Assembly: GCA_032251335.1 (NCBI GenBank)
Contig: JAVVDW010000016.1
Location: 1-64,000 of the forward strand
DNA: 64,000 nucleotides
Direction: 5' to 3'
Origin: UM-FILTER-40-17 sp032251335
Lineage (GTDB): Bacteria > Bacteroidota > Bacteroidia > Flavobacteriales > Flavobacteriaceae
The notes under the pieces were generated by a model. That model saw only the letters and a list, made by a program, of their open reading frames with translations. It had not been told where the DNA came from and did not search any database. Position numbers and translations under genes: made by a program. Every line of letters starts with the position of its first letter. The first letter of the stretch is position 1. Positions 8,917-18,129 of this stretch are shown here, in pieces.

Positions 8917-8924
8917 TATATTTG
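8917..8924 (+). promoter_or_regulatory. -7 promoter element of queA
   Basis: TATATTTG is an exact TAnnTTTG match. TTGAC at 8893-8897 sits about 21 bases upstream and fits the -33 element. The position supports the ATG at 8972 and rules out the in-frame TTG at 8939, which would lie near the transcription start. Confidence 0.7.
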
Positions 8925-8971
8925 CGCCTTGTAAAAATTTGACCCTATCAAAGGTTATTTATAGAAAAAAT

Positions 8972-10021
8972 ATGAAATTATCCCACTTTAATTTTAATCT
9001 GCCTCCAGAATTACTCGCAGAATATCCGACTGAGAATCGCGACGAGTGCCGCTTAATGGTCATTGACCGGGCAAAAAAAACCATCGAACACAAAATTTTT
9101 AAAGACGTCATCGATTACTTTGACGAAGGCGACGTGATGGTACTCAACAACACTAAAGTATTTCCGGCGCGTCTTTTTGGAAATAAAGAAAAAACCGGCG
9201 CACGCATAGAGGTTTTCCTTTTGCGTGAACTTAACCAAGAACAGCGTTTGTGGGACGTTTTGGTAGATCCTGCACGAAAAATTCGCATCGGGAACAAGCT
9301 CTATTTTGGCGATTCGGACGAGGTAGTCGCCGAGGTGATAGACAACACCACGTCTAGAGGCAGAACGCTGCGTTTTTTGTACGATGGCCCTTACGATGCT
9401 TTTAGAAAAGCTTTGACGGCACTCGGCGAAACGCCACTTCCCAAGTACATAAACAGACCTGTGTTACCGGAAGATCAGGAAAACTACCAAACCATTTATG
9501 CCAAACACGAAGGTGCCGTAGCTGCGCCAACAGCCGGATTGCATTTTTCTAAACAACTCCTGAAAAAACTCGAAATAAAAGGAATCGATTTTGCAGAAAT
9601 CACTTTGCATGTGGGTTTGGGCACTTTTAATCCGGTAGAAGTGGAAGATTTGTCTAAACACAAAATGGACTCTGAAGAAATTAATATTCCTATCGAAACT
9701 GCGGAAAGGGTAAACACCGCACTCTCTGAAAAAAGAAGGATTTGCGCCGTGGGTACTACGGTGGTCAGAGCACTCGAAACATCGGTTTCCTCTAGCCAAA
9801 CCTTGAATCCATACAACGGCTGGACCAACAAATTTATCTTCCCGCCACACGAGTTTAGTATTCCCAATGCTATGATTACTAATTTTCACACACCCAAATC
9901 AACCCTATTGATGATGGTGTCTGCATTTACGGGTCACGATTTGATGAAAAAAGCCTACGAAGAGGCCATAAAAGAAAAATATCGCTTTTACTCTTACGGC
10001 GATGCAATGCTTATCATCTGA
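8972..10021 (+). CDS. queA: S-adenosylmethionine:tRNA ribosyltransferase-isomerase QueA
   Basis: A 349-residue enzyme of queuosine synthesis that moves the ribosyl group of SAM to preQ1 at the tRNA wobble position, giving epoxyqueuosine. Family blocks are present: FNLPPELLAEYPTE (N-terminus), VMVLNNTKVFPARLFG, AAPTAGLHFS and HVGLGTFNPVE, and length is as expected. The start was placed at the ATG giving MKLSHFNFNLPPE. No other queuosine gene is adjacent. It ends at a strong bidirectional terminator shared with the convergent M16 peptidase operon. Confidence 0.96.
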   Translation: MKLSHFNFNLPPELLAEYPTENRDECRLMVIDRAKKTIEHKIFKDVIDYFDEGDVMVLNNTKVFPARLFGNKEKTGARIEVFLLRELNQEQRLWDVLVDPARKIRIGNKLYFGDSDEVVAEVIDNTTSRGRTLRFLYDGPYDAFRKALTALGETPLPKYINRPVLPEDQENYQTIYAKHEGAVAAPTAGLHFSKQLLKKLEIKGIDFAEITLHVGLGTFNPVEVEDLSKHKMDSEEINIPIETAERVNTALSEKRRICAVGTTVVRALETSVSSSQTLNPYNGWTNKFIFPPHEFSIPNAMITNFHTPKSTLLMMVSAFTGHDLMKKAYEEAIKEKYRFYSYGDAMLII

Positions 10022-10030
10022 TACGGCACA

Positions 10031-10065
10031 AAAAAAACCGCTCCTGAAAAGAGCGGTTTTTTTTT
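10031..10065. terminator. Bidirectional terminator between queA and the M16 operon
   Basis: Stem ACCGCTC (10037-10043) and GAGCGGT (10051-10057) with a 7-base loop. It is flanked by an A-run on the left and nine T on the right, so it can stop transcription from both convergent genes. Confidence 0.92.
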
Positions 10066-10083
10066 ATGAATACTTCTCGAAAC

Positions 10084-12177
10084 CTAATTTTGAAAATCGG
10101 CTTCGCTGACACCTTCATTGATTTTGATGTCTGTAAATTTCACTGTAAACTTTTGTGGGCCTACACTTTGGGTCACCTCAAAAGGAACTTTAATACCCGA
10201 TACGTCTCTGTAGTCTGCATAGGTAGCTGTTTGGGTAAGGGTCATACCTTGTGCGCTCATCGAAGCCTCGGTTTGTAGTAACAATCCGGAATCTTTGGCG
10301 TAATATCTGAAAGATTCTTTGCCCGCCGGAGAAATCACTTTGAGCTTATAAGCTTCTTGATCTGATACATTTTCAAAACCTTCTACGGAAAGTTTATATC
10401 CTTCTTGAACGTAGTACAATTCGGGGAAAATAGGACGTTCGTCTTTTTGTTCGCTCAATTGTTCGCCTTCCAAGGAAACTTTTTGCCCTTGCGCTTCTTG
10501 GTAGCCGGATTCGCCGTTGAATACAAGTTTTTGCAAGGTGCCCATACCATCTGCAGATATTTCTGCTACTTGTTTGTTTGGAACCATGGTTTTAGACGTT
10601 ACTTTAAGTGCAAAAGGTGCTGCACCTTCCATGGTAGCAAGGCTGTACACGCTGTTTACCGCAGCGGCTTTGTCTCTGCCGCCTACTGCTTTCAAATAGT
10701 TTTCCAACACAATCTCGGGAGCTACGGTTGGTAAGTCCTCATTCTTGAGTAAAGGATTGTCTGCTTTGTTGGCGTATTTGTCAAAATAGAAGATCGGCAA
10801 ATTCAGTTTTTGCAATCCTTCCAAAACTTCAGAAGCTTTACCGGTAACTACGATTCTAAGGTTGTCTGCTTTGTAATATTTTTTGGCTACGCGCAATACG
10901 TCATCTTTGGTTACCGCGTTTATTTTTTGCAAATAGGTCTCGTAAAAGTTTGCAGGCAAGTTTTCTGTGTGAATATTGAGTGCAAAACGAGCTTGGGTTT
11001 GTGGGTTTTCGAGCGACATCACAAAAGACCCGTTGTATTCTGCTTTGGCACTGGAAAGTTCTTCATCGGTTACGCTTTCTGTGCGAATTTTTTTAATTTC
11101 TTTCAAAAACTCGGTGACAGCACTGTCCGTTACTGCGTTTCTGACACTAGCTGAGGCCACAAAACGCACGGGATATCTCTTGTCGTTGCCCACCCTAGAA
11201 TACGCACCGTAGGTAAAACCCTTGTCTTCGCGCAAGTTTAAAAAGAGGCGGGCATTGGCGCCACCTCCCAGTATATTATTGGCTATTAACAATGGAAAAT
11301 AATCCGGATCCGATAATTTTAAACTGATTAGATTTTGAACAGCTATTTCAGATTGTACTGCGTTGGGCATATCCACAAAGTTGATCTGTGTATATTGCGC
11401 ATCTGAGGGGCTTGTGTAAGTAATGTTAGGCGCTTTGGCGGAAGTCCAAGAAATAAACTCTTTTTCAACCAAGGCTTTAACCTCAGAAAAAGTAACATCG
11501 CCCACCACAATTAAGTACGCATTTTCCGGTACGAAGAAATTTTGGTGGTAGCGCTGCACATCTGCCAAGCTAATGTTGTTTACAGAGGCTTCGGTGACAA
11601 ATTCGCCATACGGATGGCTTGTACCGTAAGCCAAAGCAGCTTCTACACGTCTGGCAGCAGCAGTTACGCTTTTGGCATCCGTTTTCAGTCCTTCTATAAG
11701 TTTATCTTTTTCCTTTTGAAATTCTTCCTCGGTAAACAGCGGGTTTTGTAGGCCATCTGCCAGGAGTTTCAAAATTCTGGGAAAGTATTTAGATAGGCTG
11801 TTAGCAAAAGCACCGGAACCCGAAAAATTGATGGAAGCTCCTAGAAAATCAACTTCTTCGTTGTACTTGTCTTTGGGAATTGAGGTGGTCCCATTGCCAA
11901 TCATAGCGGCAAAAATATCGACTACACCGGCTTTTTCGCCCTCCAAAAGAGGGGCGTTGTCCAATGACAAGCTGATGTTGACACGCGGCAATTTGTGGTT
12001 TTCAACAACCAATACTTTGAGGCCGTTGTTGAGCTGAAACTCTTGAGGTGTCCCAAGTTGTATCTTCGGTGCAGGCCCGGGTTTGGGCTGTTGGCTGCGG
12101 TCTATTTGAGCAAAAAGCGTAAGGCTGAAAAAAACAGCCATAACAATTGTGATACATTTTAATTCTATGCGTTTCAT
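10084..12177 (-). CDS. M16 family peptidase-like protein, inactive subunit
   Basis: A 697-residue secreted protein with a signal peptide (MKRIELKCITIVMAVFFSLT, cleaved near ALFAQ). Two M16 repeats span about 35-260 and 270-470. The zinc motif HxxEH is absent: the equivalent segment reads SLSLDNAPLLEGEKAG. The second repeat keeps the substrate-binding stretch REDKGFTYGAYSR. An extra C-terminal beta-rich domain of about 210 residues follows, of the outer-membrane lipoprotein-sorting type seen on similar proteins. It starts 12 bases after the active partner, so the two are probably co-translated and form a heterodimeric periplasmic peptidase. Substrates are unknown. Confidence 0.9.
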   Translation of the reverse strand: MKRIELKCITIVMAVFFSLTLFAQIDRSQQPKPGPAPKIQLGTPQEFQLNNGLKVLVVENHKLPRVNISLSLDNAPLLEGEKAGVVDIFAAMIGNGTTSIPKDKYNEEVDFLGASINFSGSGAFANSLSKYFPRILKLLADGLQNPLFTEEEFQKEKDKLIEGLKTDAKSVTAAARRVEAALAYGTSHPYGEFVTEASVNNISLADVQRYHQNFFVPENAYLIVVGDVTFSEVKALVEKEFISWTSAKAPNITYTSPSDAQYTQINFVDMPNAVQSEIAVQNLISLKLSDPDYFPLLIANNILGGGANARLFLNLREDKGFTYGAYSRVGNDKRYPVRFVASASVRNAVTDSAVTEFLKEIKKIRTESVTDEELSSAKAEYNGSFVMSLENPQTQARFALNIHTENLPANFYETYLQKINAVTKDDVLRVAKKYYKADNLRIVVTGKASEVLEGLQKLNLPIFYFDKYANKADNPLLKNEDLPTVAPEIVLENYLKAVGGRDKAAAVNSVYSLATMEGAAPFALKVTSKTMVPNKQVAEISADGMGTLQKLVFNGESGYQEAQGQKVSLEGEQLSEQKDERPIFPELYYVQEGYKLSVEGFENVSDQEAYKLKVISPAGKESFRYYAKDSGLLLQTEASMSAQGMTLTQTATYADYRDVSGIKVPFEVTQSVGPQKFTVKFTDIKINEGVSEADFQN

Positions 12178-12189
12178 GTGCTTTTCTTT

Positions 12190-13500
12190 TTAGTTGTTTT
12201 TTTCAGGTACATAATCCAATACCAATCGCTGATTGGGATTCAAATATTTTTTGGCCACTTCTCTAATCTCTTCACGGGTGATAGAACGGTATATATCAAT
12301 TTCTGTGTTGATCAGGTTGGTGTCGCCGTACAACATGTGATAATTAGCTAAGTTTGATGCGATGCCGGACACACTGGTGTTGGAATTGACAAACTGGTTT
12401 TCGATTTTATTTTGAAGTTTTTGAAAATCTCTTTCAGAAATGAGGTCGGTTTGAAGCTTGGTAATTTCTACGTCTATGTCTGCAACTAGATCCGAAAGTA
12501 AAGTTCCACCCATGGGAATACCAAAAACAATATAAGTGCTGTAGTCTTCCTGGCTCAAGTTAATGGCCTGAACTGCCAAAGCTTTTTTCTGTTCGTCAAC
12601 CAATTTTTTGTATAGAACCGAACTTTTGCCATCGCTAAGGTAAGTAGAAATCATATCCAAAACACGGGCGTCGCGCGTCTTAAAAGAAGGGGTTCTGTAG
12701 GCAATTACAGAAGCGGGCAACTGTATGTTGGGATCCGAAAATTCAGCTTTTATAGGTGAGGTAATCGGTTCTTCTTTTGCAAAATCTTTGCTGATTTCAG
12801 CACCTCTGGGAATAGGGCCAAAATAGTCTTCCACCATTTTCTTGGTTTTGGCTATGTCAATATCTCCCGCAACCACCAAAGTAGCATTGTTGGGCACGTA
12901 GAATTTTTTGTTGAATGCTAAAAACTCATCCAGTGTAGCGGCGTCCAAATGCTCCATTGAGCCAATTGTCGTCCAACGATACGGGTGTTTTTTAAATATG
13001 TTTTCCTTCACAGCCTCCAGAATTCTTCCGTAAGGTTGGTTGTCCACACGAAGTCTTCTTTCTTCTTTGACCACTTCATTCTGTGTGTCCACACCAATTT
13101 GATTGATAATGGGGTGTAAGAGCCTTTCAGACTCCATCCACAAACCCAACTCAAGATTGTTGGACGGGAAAACTTCATAATAATAGGTGCGATCGTCATT
13201 GGTGGTTGCGTTGTTTTGTCCGCCATTGGCAGAAACAATTTTAAACCACTCACCTCTTTCGATGTTTTGAGTACCTTCAAAGAGCAGGTGTTCGAAAAAA
13301 TGGGCAAATCCGGTTCGTTGCGGATCTTCATCTTTTGCGCCAACGTGGTAGGCCACAGAGGTAATGACTACCGGAGCCGTGTTGTCTTGATGCAAAATGA
13401 CGTGCAACCCATTGGGCAAATCGTATTCTTCAAAAGAAACTTGCTGCGCTCCCACATACAAGCTCACTAGGAACAAGCCTAAACTGAAAATTTTTTTCAT
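12190..13500 (-). CDS. M16 family zinc metallopeptidase, active subunit
   Basis: A 436-residue secreted peptidase with an N-terminal signal (MKKIFSLGLFLVSLYVGAQ). The inverted zinc motif H67-F-F-E70-H71 is intact, and E147 (in NEVVKEERR) lies at the expected distance of about 75 residues as third ligand. The C-terminal repeat is catalytically silent, as usual. It is the first gene of a two-gene operon with the HxxEH-less partner, resembling the alpha/beta arrangement of mitochondrial processing peptidase. A minus-strand TACATTTG element at 13567-13574 is a plausible promoter. Confidence 0.93.
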   Translation of the reverse strand: MKKIFSLGLFLVSLYVGAQQVSFEEYDLPNGLHVILHQDNTAPVVITSVAYHVGAKDEDPQRTGFAHFFEHLLFEGTQNIERGEWFKIVSANGGQNNATTNDDRTYYYEVFPSNNLELGLWMESERLLHPIINQIGVDTQNEVVKEERRLRVDNQPYGRILEAVKENIFKKHPYRWTTIGSMEHLDAATLDEFLAFNKKFYVPNNATLVVAGDIDIAKTKKMVEDYFGPIPRGAEISKDFAKEEPITSPIKAEFSDPNIQLPASVIAYRTPSFKTRDARVLDMISTYLSDGKSSVLYKKLVDEQKKALAVQAINLSQEDYSTYIVFGIPMGGTLLSDLVADIDVEITKLQTDLISERDFQKLQNKIENQFVNSNTSVSGIASNLANYHMLYGDTNLINTEIDIYRSITREEIREVAKKYLNPNQRLVLDYVPEKNN

Positions 13501-13566
13501 AGCTTTTGTTAATGTTTATAATTAGATTCGACTAACCAATTTGTCTGTAACAATGTTAGTTTGTTA

Positions 13567-13574
13567 CAAATGTA
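13567..13574 (-). promoter_or_regulatory. Possible -7 element of the M16 operon
   Basis: Read on the minus strand it is TACATTTG, an exact TAnnTTTG match, 67 bases before the peptidase start. No convincing -33 TTTG is visible at normal spacing, so confidence is moderate. Confidence 0.45.
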
Positions 13575-13638
13575 TTTAAAATAGCCCATAATTTTCCTAA
13601 GACCTTTTTATATTAACATAAAAAAAACTTAATTTGCA

Positions 13639-14118
13639 ATGACGAAAAACACTAACCAAATTTCCGACACCATGAAAAACGAAACCGTTGTCCCGCTCAA
13701 GTACGGCTTTCAAATTGCAATTTCGTTGATTGCATATTTCTTGATTGTAAGACTATTCAACTCGCATGAAAATCCGTGGCTCAGGCTCTTCAATGGCGTC
13801 ATTATGGCCCATGGAATTTTTCTCGCCATTCGCTCCTATAAGCGTCGCGACACCGATGGATTCACCTATTTTGAAGGCTTCAAAATAGGCGTTAAAACGG
13901 GTTTTCTTACCACTTTTGTGTTTGTGGCATTTATGGGTCTTTACATGTTTCACGTTGATCCCACCTTTGTAGATGTGGTTATGGCAGATTGGAAATCCGA
14001 ATATGACAACGGTGCCGGCATCCTCATTTTTGTGTTGCTCATAGAGGGAATTACCTCCACCTTGGTGCTTACCCTCACCTTTATGCAACTGTTCAAAAAA
14101 TCGTGGAACGTAAAATAG
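13639..14118 (+). CDS. DUF4199-like four-helix membrane protein
   Basis: A protein of 159 residues (148 if it starts at the in-frame ATG at 13672). It has four hydrophobic segments near residues 25-43, 48-65, 90-110 and 130-152. The stretch RRDTDGFTYFEGFKIGVKTG between segments two and three resembles the DUF4199 pattern. The later start gives MKNETVVPLKYGF, closer to relatives, and may be right. Function is unknown. It is divergent from the M16 operon and has no obvious terminator. Confidence 0.7.
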   Translation: MTKNTNQISDTMKNETVVPLKYGFQIAISLIAYFLIVRLFNSHENPWLRLFNGVIMAHGIFLAIRSYKRRDTDGFTYFEGFKIGVKTGFLTTFVFVAFMGLYMFHVDPTFVDVVMADWKSEYDNGAGILIFVLLIEGITSTLVLTLTFMQLFKKSWNVK

Positions 14119-14241
14119 TATGAAGCATTTTTTAAAACAAACTCATTTTCAGTTATTTGCTTTCAAAAATGTAATAAAACCCGAAATATTATAATTCTGC
14201 TGAAAAGCTGAAAATAAGGTTTTTCACTTTAAAAAAAATTA

Positions 14242-14249
14242 TATCTTTG
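14242..14249 (+). promoter_or_regulatory. -7 promoter element of the DUF177-rpmF operon
   Basis: TATCTTTG matches TAnnTTTG exactly, 23 bases before the DUF177 ATG. Its location suggests that DUF177 and rpmF share one transcript. Confidence 0.6.
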
Positions 14250-14271
14250 CAGACTCAAAAGTTGAGAGAAG

Positions 14272-14826
14272 ATGAATTTGTTGAAGGCGTATGACATACA
14301 TTTTTCCGGACTCAAAATCGGAAATCATGTGTATGAGTATGAAATTGATGGGAAGTTCTTTGAAAATTACGATTATGAAGATTTCAACGATGTAAACGCA
14401 CATGTTTCGCTGAATTTTCATAAAAACAGTAATCATTTTGAATTGGATTTCAACGCACAAGGCGTCGCAAATGTCAATTGCGATTTGACAAACGAGCCCT
14501 ATGACCAAGCTTTCAAAGGCAGTTTCAGGCTTGTTGTGAATTTTGGTGTAGCGTTTGACGATACTCACGATGAAATTTTGATTATTCCTCACGGCGAATC
14601 AACAATCAACGTGGCTCAATACATTTACGAACTCATCGTGCTGAGTGTACCTATGAAAAGGACACATCCCGGCATTAAAGACCGAAGCCTTCCCGAAGAA
14701 ATCTTACAAAAATTAGATTCCCTCAATACCATTCAACCCAAAACAAACGAAACAGAAAATGATCCCCGATGGGATAATTTAAAAATTTTATTAACGCATA
14801 ATAAGCAAAACGATGGCACATCCTAA
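14272..14826 (+). CDS. DUF177 (YceD-like) protein
   Basis: A 184-residue member of the DUF177/YceD family. In bacteria and chloroplasts this family is linked to 23S rRNA accumulation and is nearly always encoded just before rpmF. The conserved core covers residues about 40-150, with the CDL segment (VNCDLTNEPYDQAF) and the acidic C-terminal half. It overlaps rpmF by 14 bases, which implies translational coupling. Ribosome assembly is a family-level inference; no catalytic motif is seen. Confidence 0.9.
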   Translation: MNLLKAYDIHFSGLKIGNHVYEYEIDGKFFENYDYEDFNDVNAHVSLNFHKNSNHFELDFNAQGVANVNCDLTNEPYDQAFKGSFRLVVNFGVAFDDTHDEILIIPHGESTINVAQYIYELIVLSVPMKRTHPGIKDRSLPEEILQKLDSLNTIQPKTNETENDPRWDNLKILLTHNKQNDGTS

Positions 14827-15007
14827 GAGAAAAACCTCTAAGACCAGAAGAGACAAAAGAAGAACACATTACAAAGCCGAAACACCTCAATTGGCTACTT
14901 GTCCTACTACCGGCGAGGCACACCTATATCACCGTGCACACTGGCATGAAGGCAAACTTTACTACAAAGGTAAAGTTGTGATTGACAATGTTGAAGCTGT
15001 AGCTTAA
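14813..15007 (+). CDS. rpmF: 50S ribosomal protein L32
   Basis: A 64-residue protein starting MAHPKRKTSKTRRDKRRTHY, the standard basic L32 N-terminus. The middle reads ATCPTTGEAHLYHRA, so it has only a single Cys and is the zinc-free form. It is followed by a strong terminator at 15028-15055, so the DUF177-rpmF unit ends here and does not continue into fabH. Confidence 0.97.
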   Translation: MAHPKRKTSKTRRDKRRTHYKAETPQLATCPTTGEAHLYHRAHWHEGKLYYKGKVVIDNVEAVA

Positions 15008-15027
15008 AAGAAACAAAATGTACGTAT

Positions 15028-15055
15028 AACTCTCACCCCCTGTGAGAGTTTTTTT
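15028..15055 (+). terminator. Rho-independent terminator after rpmF
   Basis: A 9-bp perfect stem AACTCTCAC (15028-15036) and GTGAGAGTT (15042-15050) with a 5-base loop, followed by five more T. Confidence 0.92.
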
Positions 15056-15146
15056 GTGTCCTAAAATGTTAAAGTAGTAGTTTTTTAGGACATCCTTGCG
15101 TAAAATTGTTACTTTCATTTAATTTTTCAACGAAATTTTTTCGTTT

Positions 15147-16142
15147 ATGAGTCAGATACATGCCGCCATTACAGCCGTAGGTTCCTATGTTCCGGACTAT
15201 GTGCTCACTAACCAAGAGTTAGAAACTTTAGTCGATACAAACGACGAGTGGATTACTACCCGAACCGGCATCAAAGAACGACGTATCTTAAAAGAACCCG
15301 GAAAAGGCACTTCTTTTTTGGCCATTAAAGCCGCCCAAAATCTACTCAAAAAAAAACAACTCGACCCTGCAGAAATCGATTTGGTGATAGTGGCAACGGC
15401 AACCCCCGATCTTCCGGTGGCCGCCACCGCAGTTTTTGTGGCATCAGAAATTGGAGCGGTCAACGCATTTGCGTATGATCTTCAAGCCGCTTGTTCCGGA
15501 TTTCTTTATGGCATGTCAACTGCCGCCGCTTATATCTCTTCAGGTCAATACAAAAAAGTGCTGCTTATCGGAGCCGATAAAATGTCGTCTATCATAGACT
15601 ATAAAGACAGAGCCACCTGCATCATCTTCGGCGATGGCGCCGGTGCGGTTCTTTTCGAACCCAATGAAGAAGGTCTGGGCCACCAAGATGAAATCTTGCG
15701 CAGTGACGGTATCGGTAGAGAATTTCTGAAAATAGAAGCCGGTGGTTCTATCAAACCGGCAACAATGGAAACCGTTCAGAACAAAGAGCATTTTGTGTAT
15801 CAGGACGGCAAAACCGTTTTTAAATTTGCCGTAACCAATATGGCAGATGTATCTGTCAAAATTATGGACAGAAACCATTTGACCCCTACAGACGTCCATT
15901 GGTTGGTACCACACCAGGCGAACAAACGCATTGTTGACGCTACAGCCAGCCGAATGGGTATAGAAGAACACAAAGTTTTGATGAACATTGAACGCTATGG
16001 CAATACAACCTCAGCAACCTTGCCGCTATTGCTTAGCGATTACGAAAGACAATTCAAAAAAGGAGACAACCTAATTTTTGCTGCTTTTGGTGGTGGATTT
16101 ACATGGGGTTCCTTATATTTGAAGTGGGCTTATAATTCCTAA
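15147..16142 (+). CDS. fabH: 3-oxoacyl-ACP synthase III
   Basis: A 331-residue initiating condensing enzyme of type II fatty acid synthesis. It joins acetyl-CoA or branched-chain acyl-CoA to malonyl-ACP. The catalytic triad is Cys116 (LQAACSGFLYG), His256 (VPHQANKRI) and Asn286 (YGNTTSATLP). Length and order of motifs are normal. It stands 20 bases before accB, in a fabH-accB-accC set that links malonyl-CoA supply to chain initiation. Confidence 0.97.
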   Translation: MSQIHAAITAVGSYVPDYVLTNQELETLVDTNDEWITTRTGIKERRILKEPGKGTSFLAIKAAQNLLKKKQLDPAEIDLVIVATATPDLPVAATAVFVASEIGAVNAFAYDLQAACSGFLYGMSTAAAYISSGQYKKVLLIGADKMSSIIDYKDRATCIIFGDGAGAVLFEPNEEGLGHQDEILRSDGIGREFLKIEAGGSIKPATMETVQNKEHFVYQDGKTVFKFAVTNMADVSVKIMDRNHLTPTDVHWLVPHQANKRIVDATASRMGIEEHKVLMNIERYGNTTSATLPLLLSDYERQFKKGDNLIFAAFGGGFTWGSLYLKWAYNS

Positions 16143-16162
16143 ATAACTAACAAACCTCAATC

Positions 16163-16660
16163 ATGGATTTAAAAGAAATTCAAAACCTCATTAAATTCGT
16201 TGCACGCTCGGGCGCATCGGAAGTAAAGTTAGAAACAGGAGATTTTAAAATTACCATTCGCACAGGCGCAGTCGGTGATGATTCTCGCAGCGAAACAAAC
16301 TTCCAACATGGAACTCCTATGGCTACGACCATTATCCCGCAAATGCCCGTGCAACAAGCGCAACAACCTGCTGCTCCTCAAACGGCACAACCCGCAGCCG
16401 AGCCTGCGGAAGATTCCAAGTACGTGGTCATCAAATCGCCTATTATCGGTACTTTTTACAGAAAACCAAGTCCGGACAAGCCGGTATTTGTAGAAGTTGG
16501 CTCAAGCATACAAAAAGGCGACGTGCTCTGTGTAATTGAAGCGATGAAATTGTTTAATGAAATTGAATCTGAAATTTCAGGCAAAATCGTTAAAGTTTTG
16601 GTAGATGACAGTTCTCCCGTAGAATTCGACCAACCTCTGTTTTTGGTGGATCCTGCCTGA
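16163..16660 (+). CDS. accB: Biotin carboxyl carrier protein of acetyl-CoA carboxylase
   Basis: A 165-residue AccB. The C-terminal biotinyl domain has the E-A-M-K site with biotin attached at Lys129, and the thumb and hairpin regions are present. An Ala/Pro/Gln-rich linker (about 60-84) joins it to the N-terminal helix. It carries CO2 between the biotin carboxylase accC and the carboxyltransferase, whose subunits are not encoded here. Confidence 0.97.
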   Translation: MDLKEIQNLIKFVARSGASEVKLETGDFKITIRTGAVGDDSRSETNFQHGTPMATTIIPQMPVQQAQQPAAPQTAQPAAEPAEDSKYVVIKSPIIGTFYRKPSPDKPVFVEVGSSIQKGDVLCVIEAMKLFNEIESEISGKIVKVLVDDSSPVEFDQPLFLVDPA

Positions 16661-16717
16661 TGCGTTTCCGGACCTAACAGCCAGTAATCCTTAAAACACA
16701 ACCAACAGCAACGAATT

Positions 16718-18070
16718 ATGTTCAAAAAAATTCTTATAGCCAACAGAGGAGAAATAGCCCTTAGGGTTATTCGAACTTGCAAAGAGATGGGTATCAAAAC
16801 GGTCGCTGTGTATTCCACTGCCGATGCTGAAAGCCTTCACGTTCGCTTTGCAGATGAAGCCGTTTGCATAGGGCCACCACCCAGTAAAGATTCCTATCTA
16901 AAGATTTCCAACATCATTGCTGCAGCCGAAATTACCAATGCTGATGCCATACATCCGGGTTATGGCTTTCTATCCGAAAATGCTCGGTTTTCGAAAATAT
17001 GTAAAGAACACGGTATCAAATTCATTGGCGCTTCCCACGATATGATCGACAAAATGGGAGACAAAGCTACCGCTAAAGCCACTATGAAAGCCGCCGGTGT
17101 ACCCACCATTCCCGGTTCCGAAGGTTTGTTGGAGTCTTATGAAATAGCCGAGAAAACTGCCGAGAAAACAGGTTACCCCGTCATGCTCAAAGCAACAGCC
17201 GGGGGCGGAGGAAAAGGCATGCGTGCCGTTTGGAAAAAAGAAGATTTGAAAAAAGCTTGGGAAAGCGCTAGGCAAGAATCCGCTGCAGCCTTCGGAAACG
17301 ACGGCATGTATATGGAAAAACTGATTGAAGAACCACGCCATATCGAAATTCAAGTAGTGGGAGACAGCACCGGACGCGCTTGCCACCTCTCTGAAAGAGA
17401 CTGCTCCGTTCAACGCCGTCATCAAAAATTGACAGAGGAAACCCCCTCGCCTTTTATGACAGATGCCCTCAGAAAAAAAATGGGAGATGCAGCCGTAAAA
17501 GCCGCAGAATTCATTAAATATGAAGGTGCAGGAACTGTGGAGTTTTTGGTAGACAAACACCGAAACTTCTACTTCATGGAAATGAACACGCGTATTCAGG
17601 TAGAACACCCCATCACCGAACAAGTCATTGATTACGATTTGATACGCGAGCAAATTCTCGTCGCTGCCGGCGTCCCTATTTCTGGAAAAAATTATACCCC
17701 AAAACTACACGCTATCGAATGTAGAATCAACGCCGAAGATCCCTACAACGATTTCCGTCCGAGTCCGGGTAGAATTACCACACTGCATGCCCCCGGCGGG
17801 CACGGCGTCCGTATAGACACACACGTGTATTCCGGATACGTTATACCACCCAACTACGACTCAATGATTGCCAAACTTATCACCACTGCTCAAACACGTG
17901 AAGAAGCCATCGCCAAAATGCGACGCGCCTTAGATGAGTTTGTAATAGAGGGCATCAAAACCACGATTCCTTTTCACCGCCAATTGATGGACCATCCGGA
18001 TTATATTTCGGGTAACTACACCACCAAGTTTATGGAAAACTTCGTGATGGCACCCCCGAAAGAATCTTAA
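16718..18070 (+). CDS. accC: Acetyl-CoA carboxylase biotin carboxylase subunit
   Basis: A 450-residue ATP-grasp enzyme that carboxylates the biotin on AccB using bicarbonate and ATP. Motifs: KILIANRGEIALRVIR at the N-terminus, the glycine-rich loop GGGGKGMRAVW, and MEMNTRIQVEHPITEQV carrying catalytic residues. It lies 57 bases after accB and ends at a terminator, closing the fabH-accB-accC unit. Confidence 0.98.
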   Translation: MFKKILIANRGEIALRVIRTCKEMGIKTVAVYSTADAESLHVRFADEAVCIGPPPSKDSYLKISNIIAAAEITNADAIHPGYGFLSENARFSKICKEHGIKFIGASHDMIDKMGDKATAKATMKAAGVPTIPGSEGLLESYEIAEKTAEKTGYPVMLKATAGGGGKGMRAVWKKEDLKKAWESARQESAAAFGNDGMYMEKLIEEPRHIEIQVVGDSTGRACHLSERDCSVQRRHQKLTEETPSPFMTDALRKKMGDAAVKAAEFIKYEGAGTVEFLVDKHRNFYFMEMNTRIQVEHPITEQVIDYDLIREQILVAAGVPISGKNYTPKLHAIECRINAEDPYNDFRPSPGRITTLHAPGGHGVRIDTHVYSGYVIPPNYDSMIAKLITTAQTREEAIAKMRRALDEFVIEGIKTTIPFHRQLMDHPDYISGNYTTKFMENFVMAPPKES

Positions 18071-18083
18071 AAGTAAAAAAAAG

Positions 18084-18107
18084 CCTCTCATTAGAGAGGT
18101 TTTTTTA
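18084..18107 (+). terminator. Rho-independent terminator after accC
   Basis: Stem CCTCTC (18084-18089) and GAGAGG (18094-18099) with loop ATTA, followed by eight T. Confidence 0.88.
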
Positions 18108-18129
18108 TTTTTATACAAATTATAACCTC

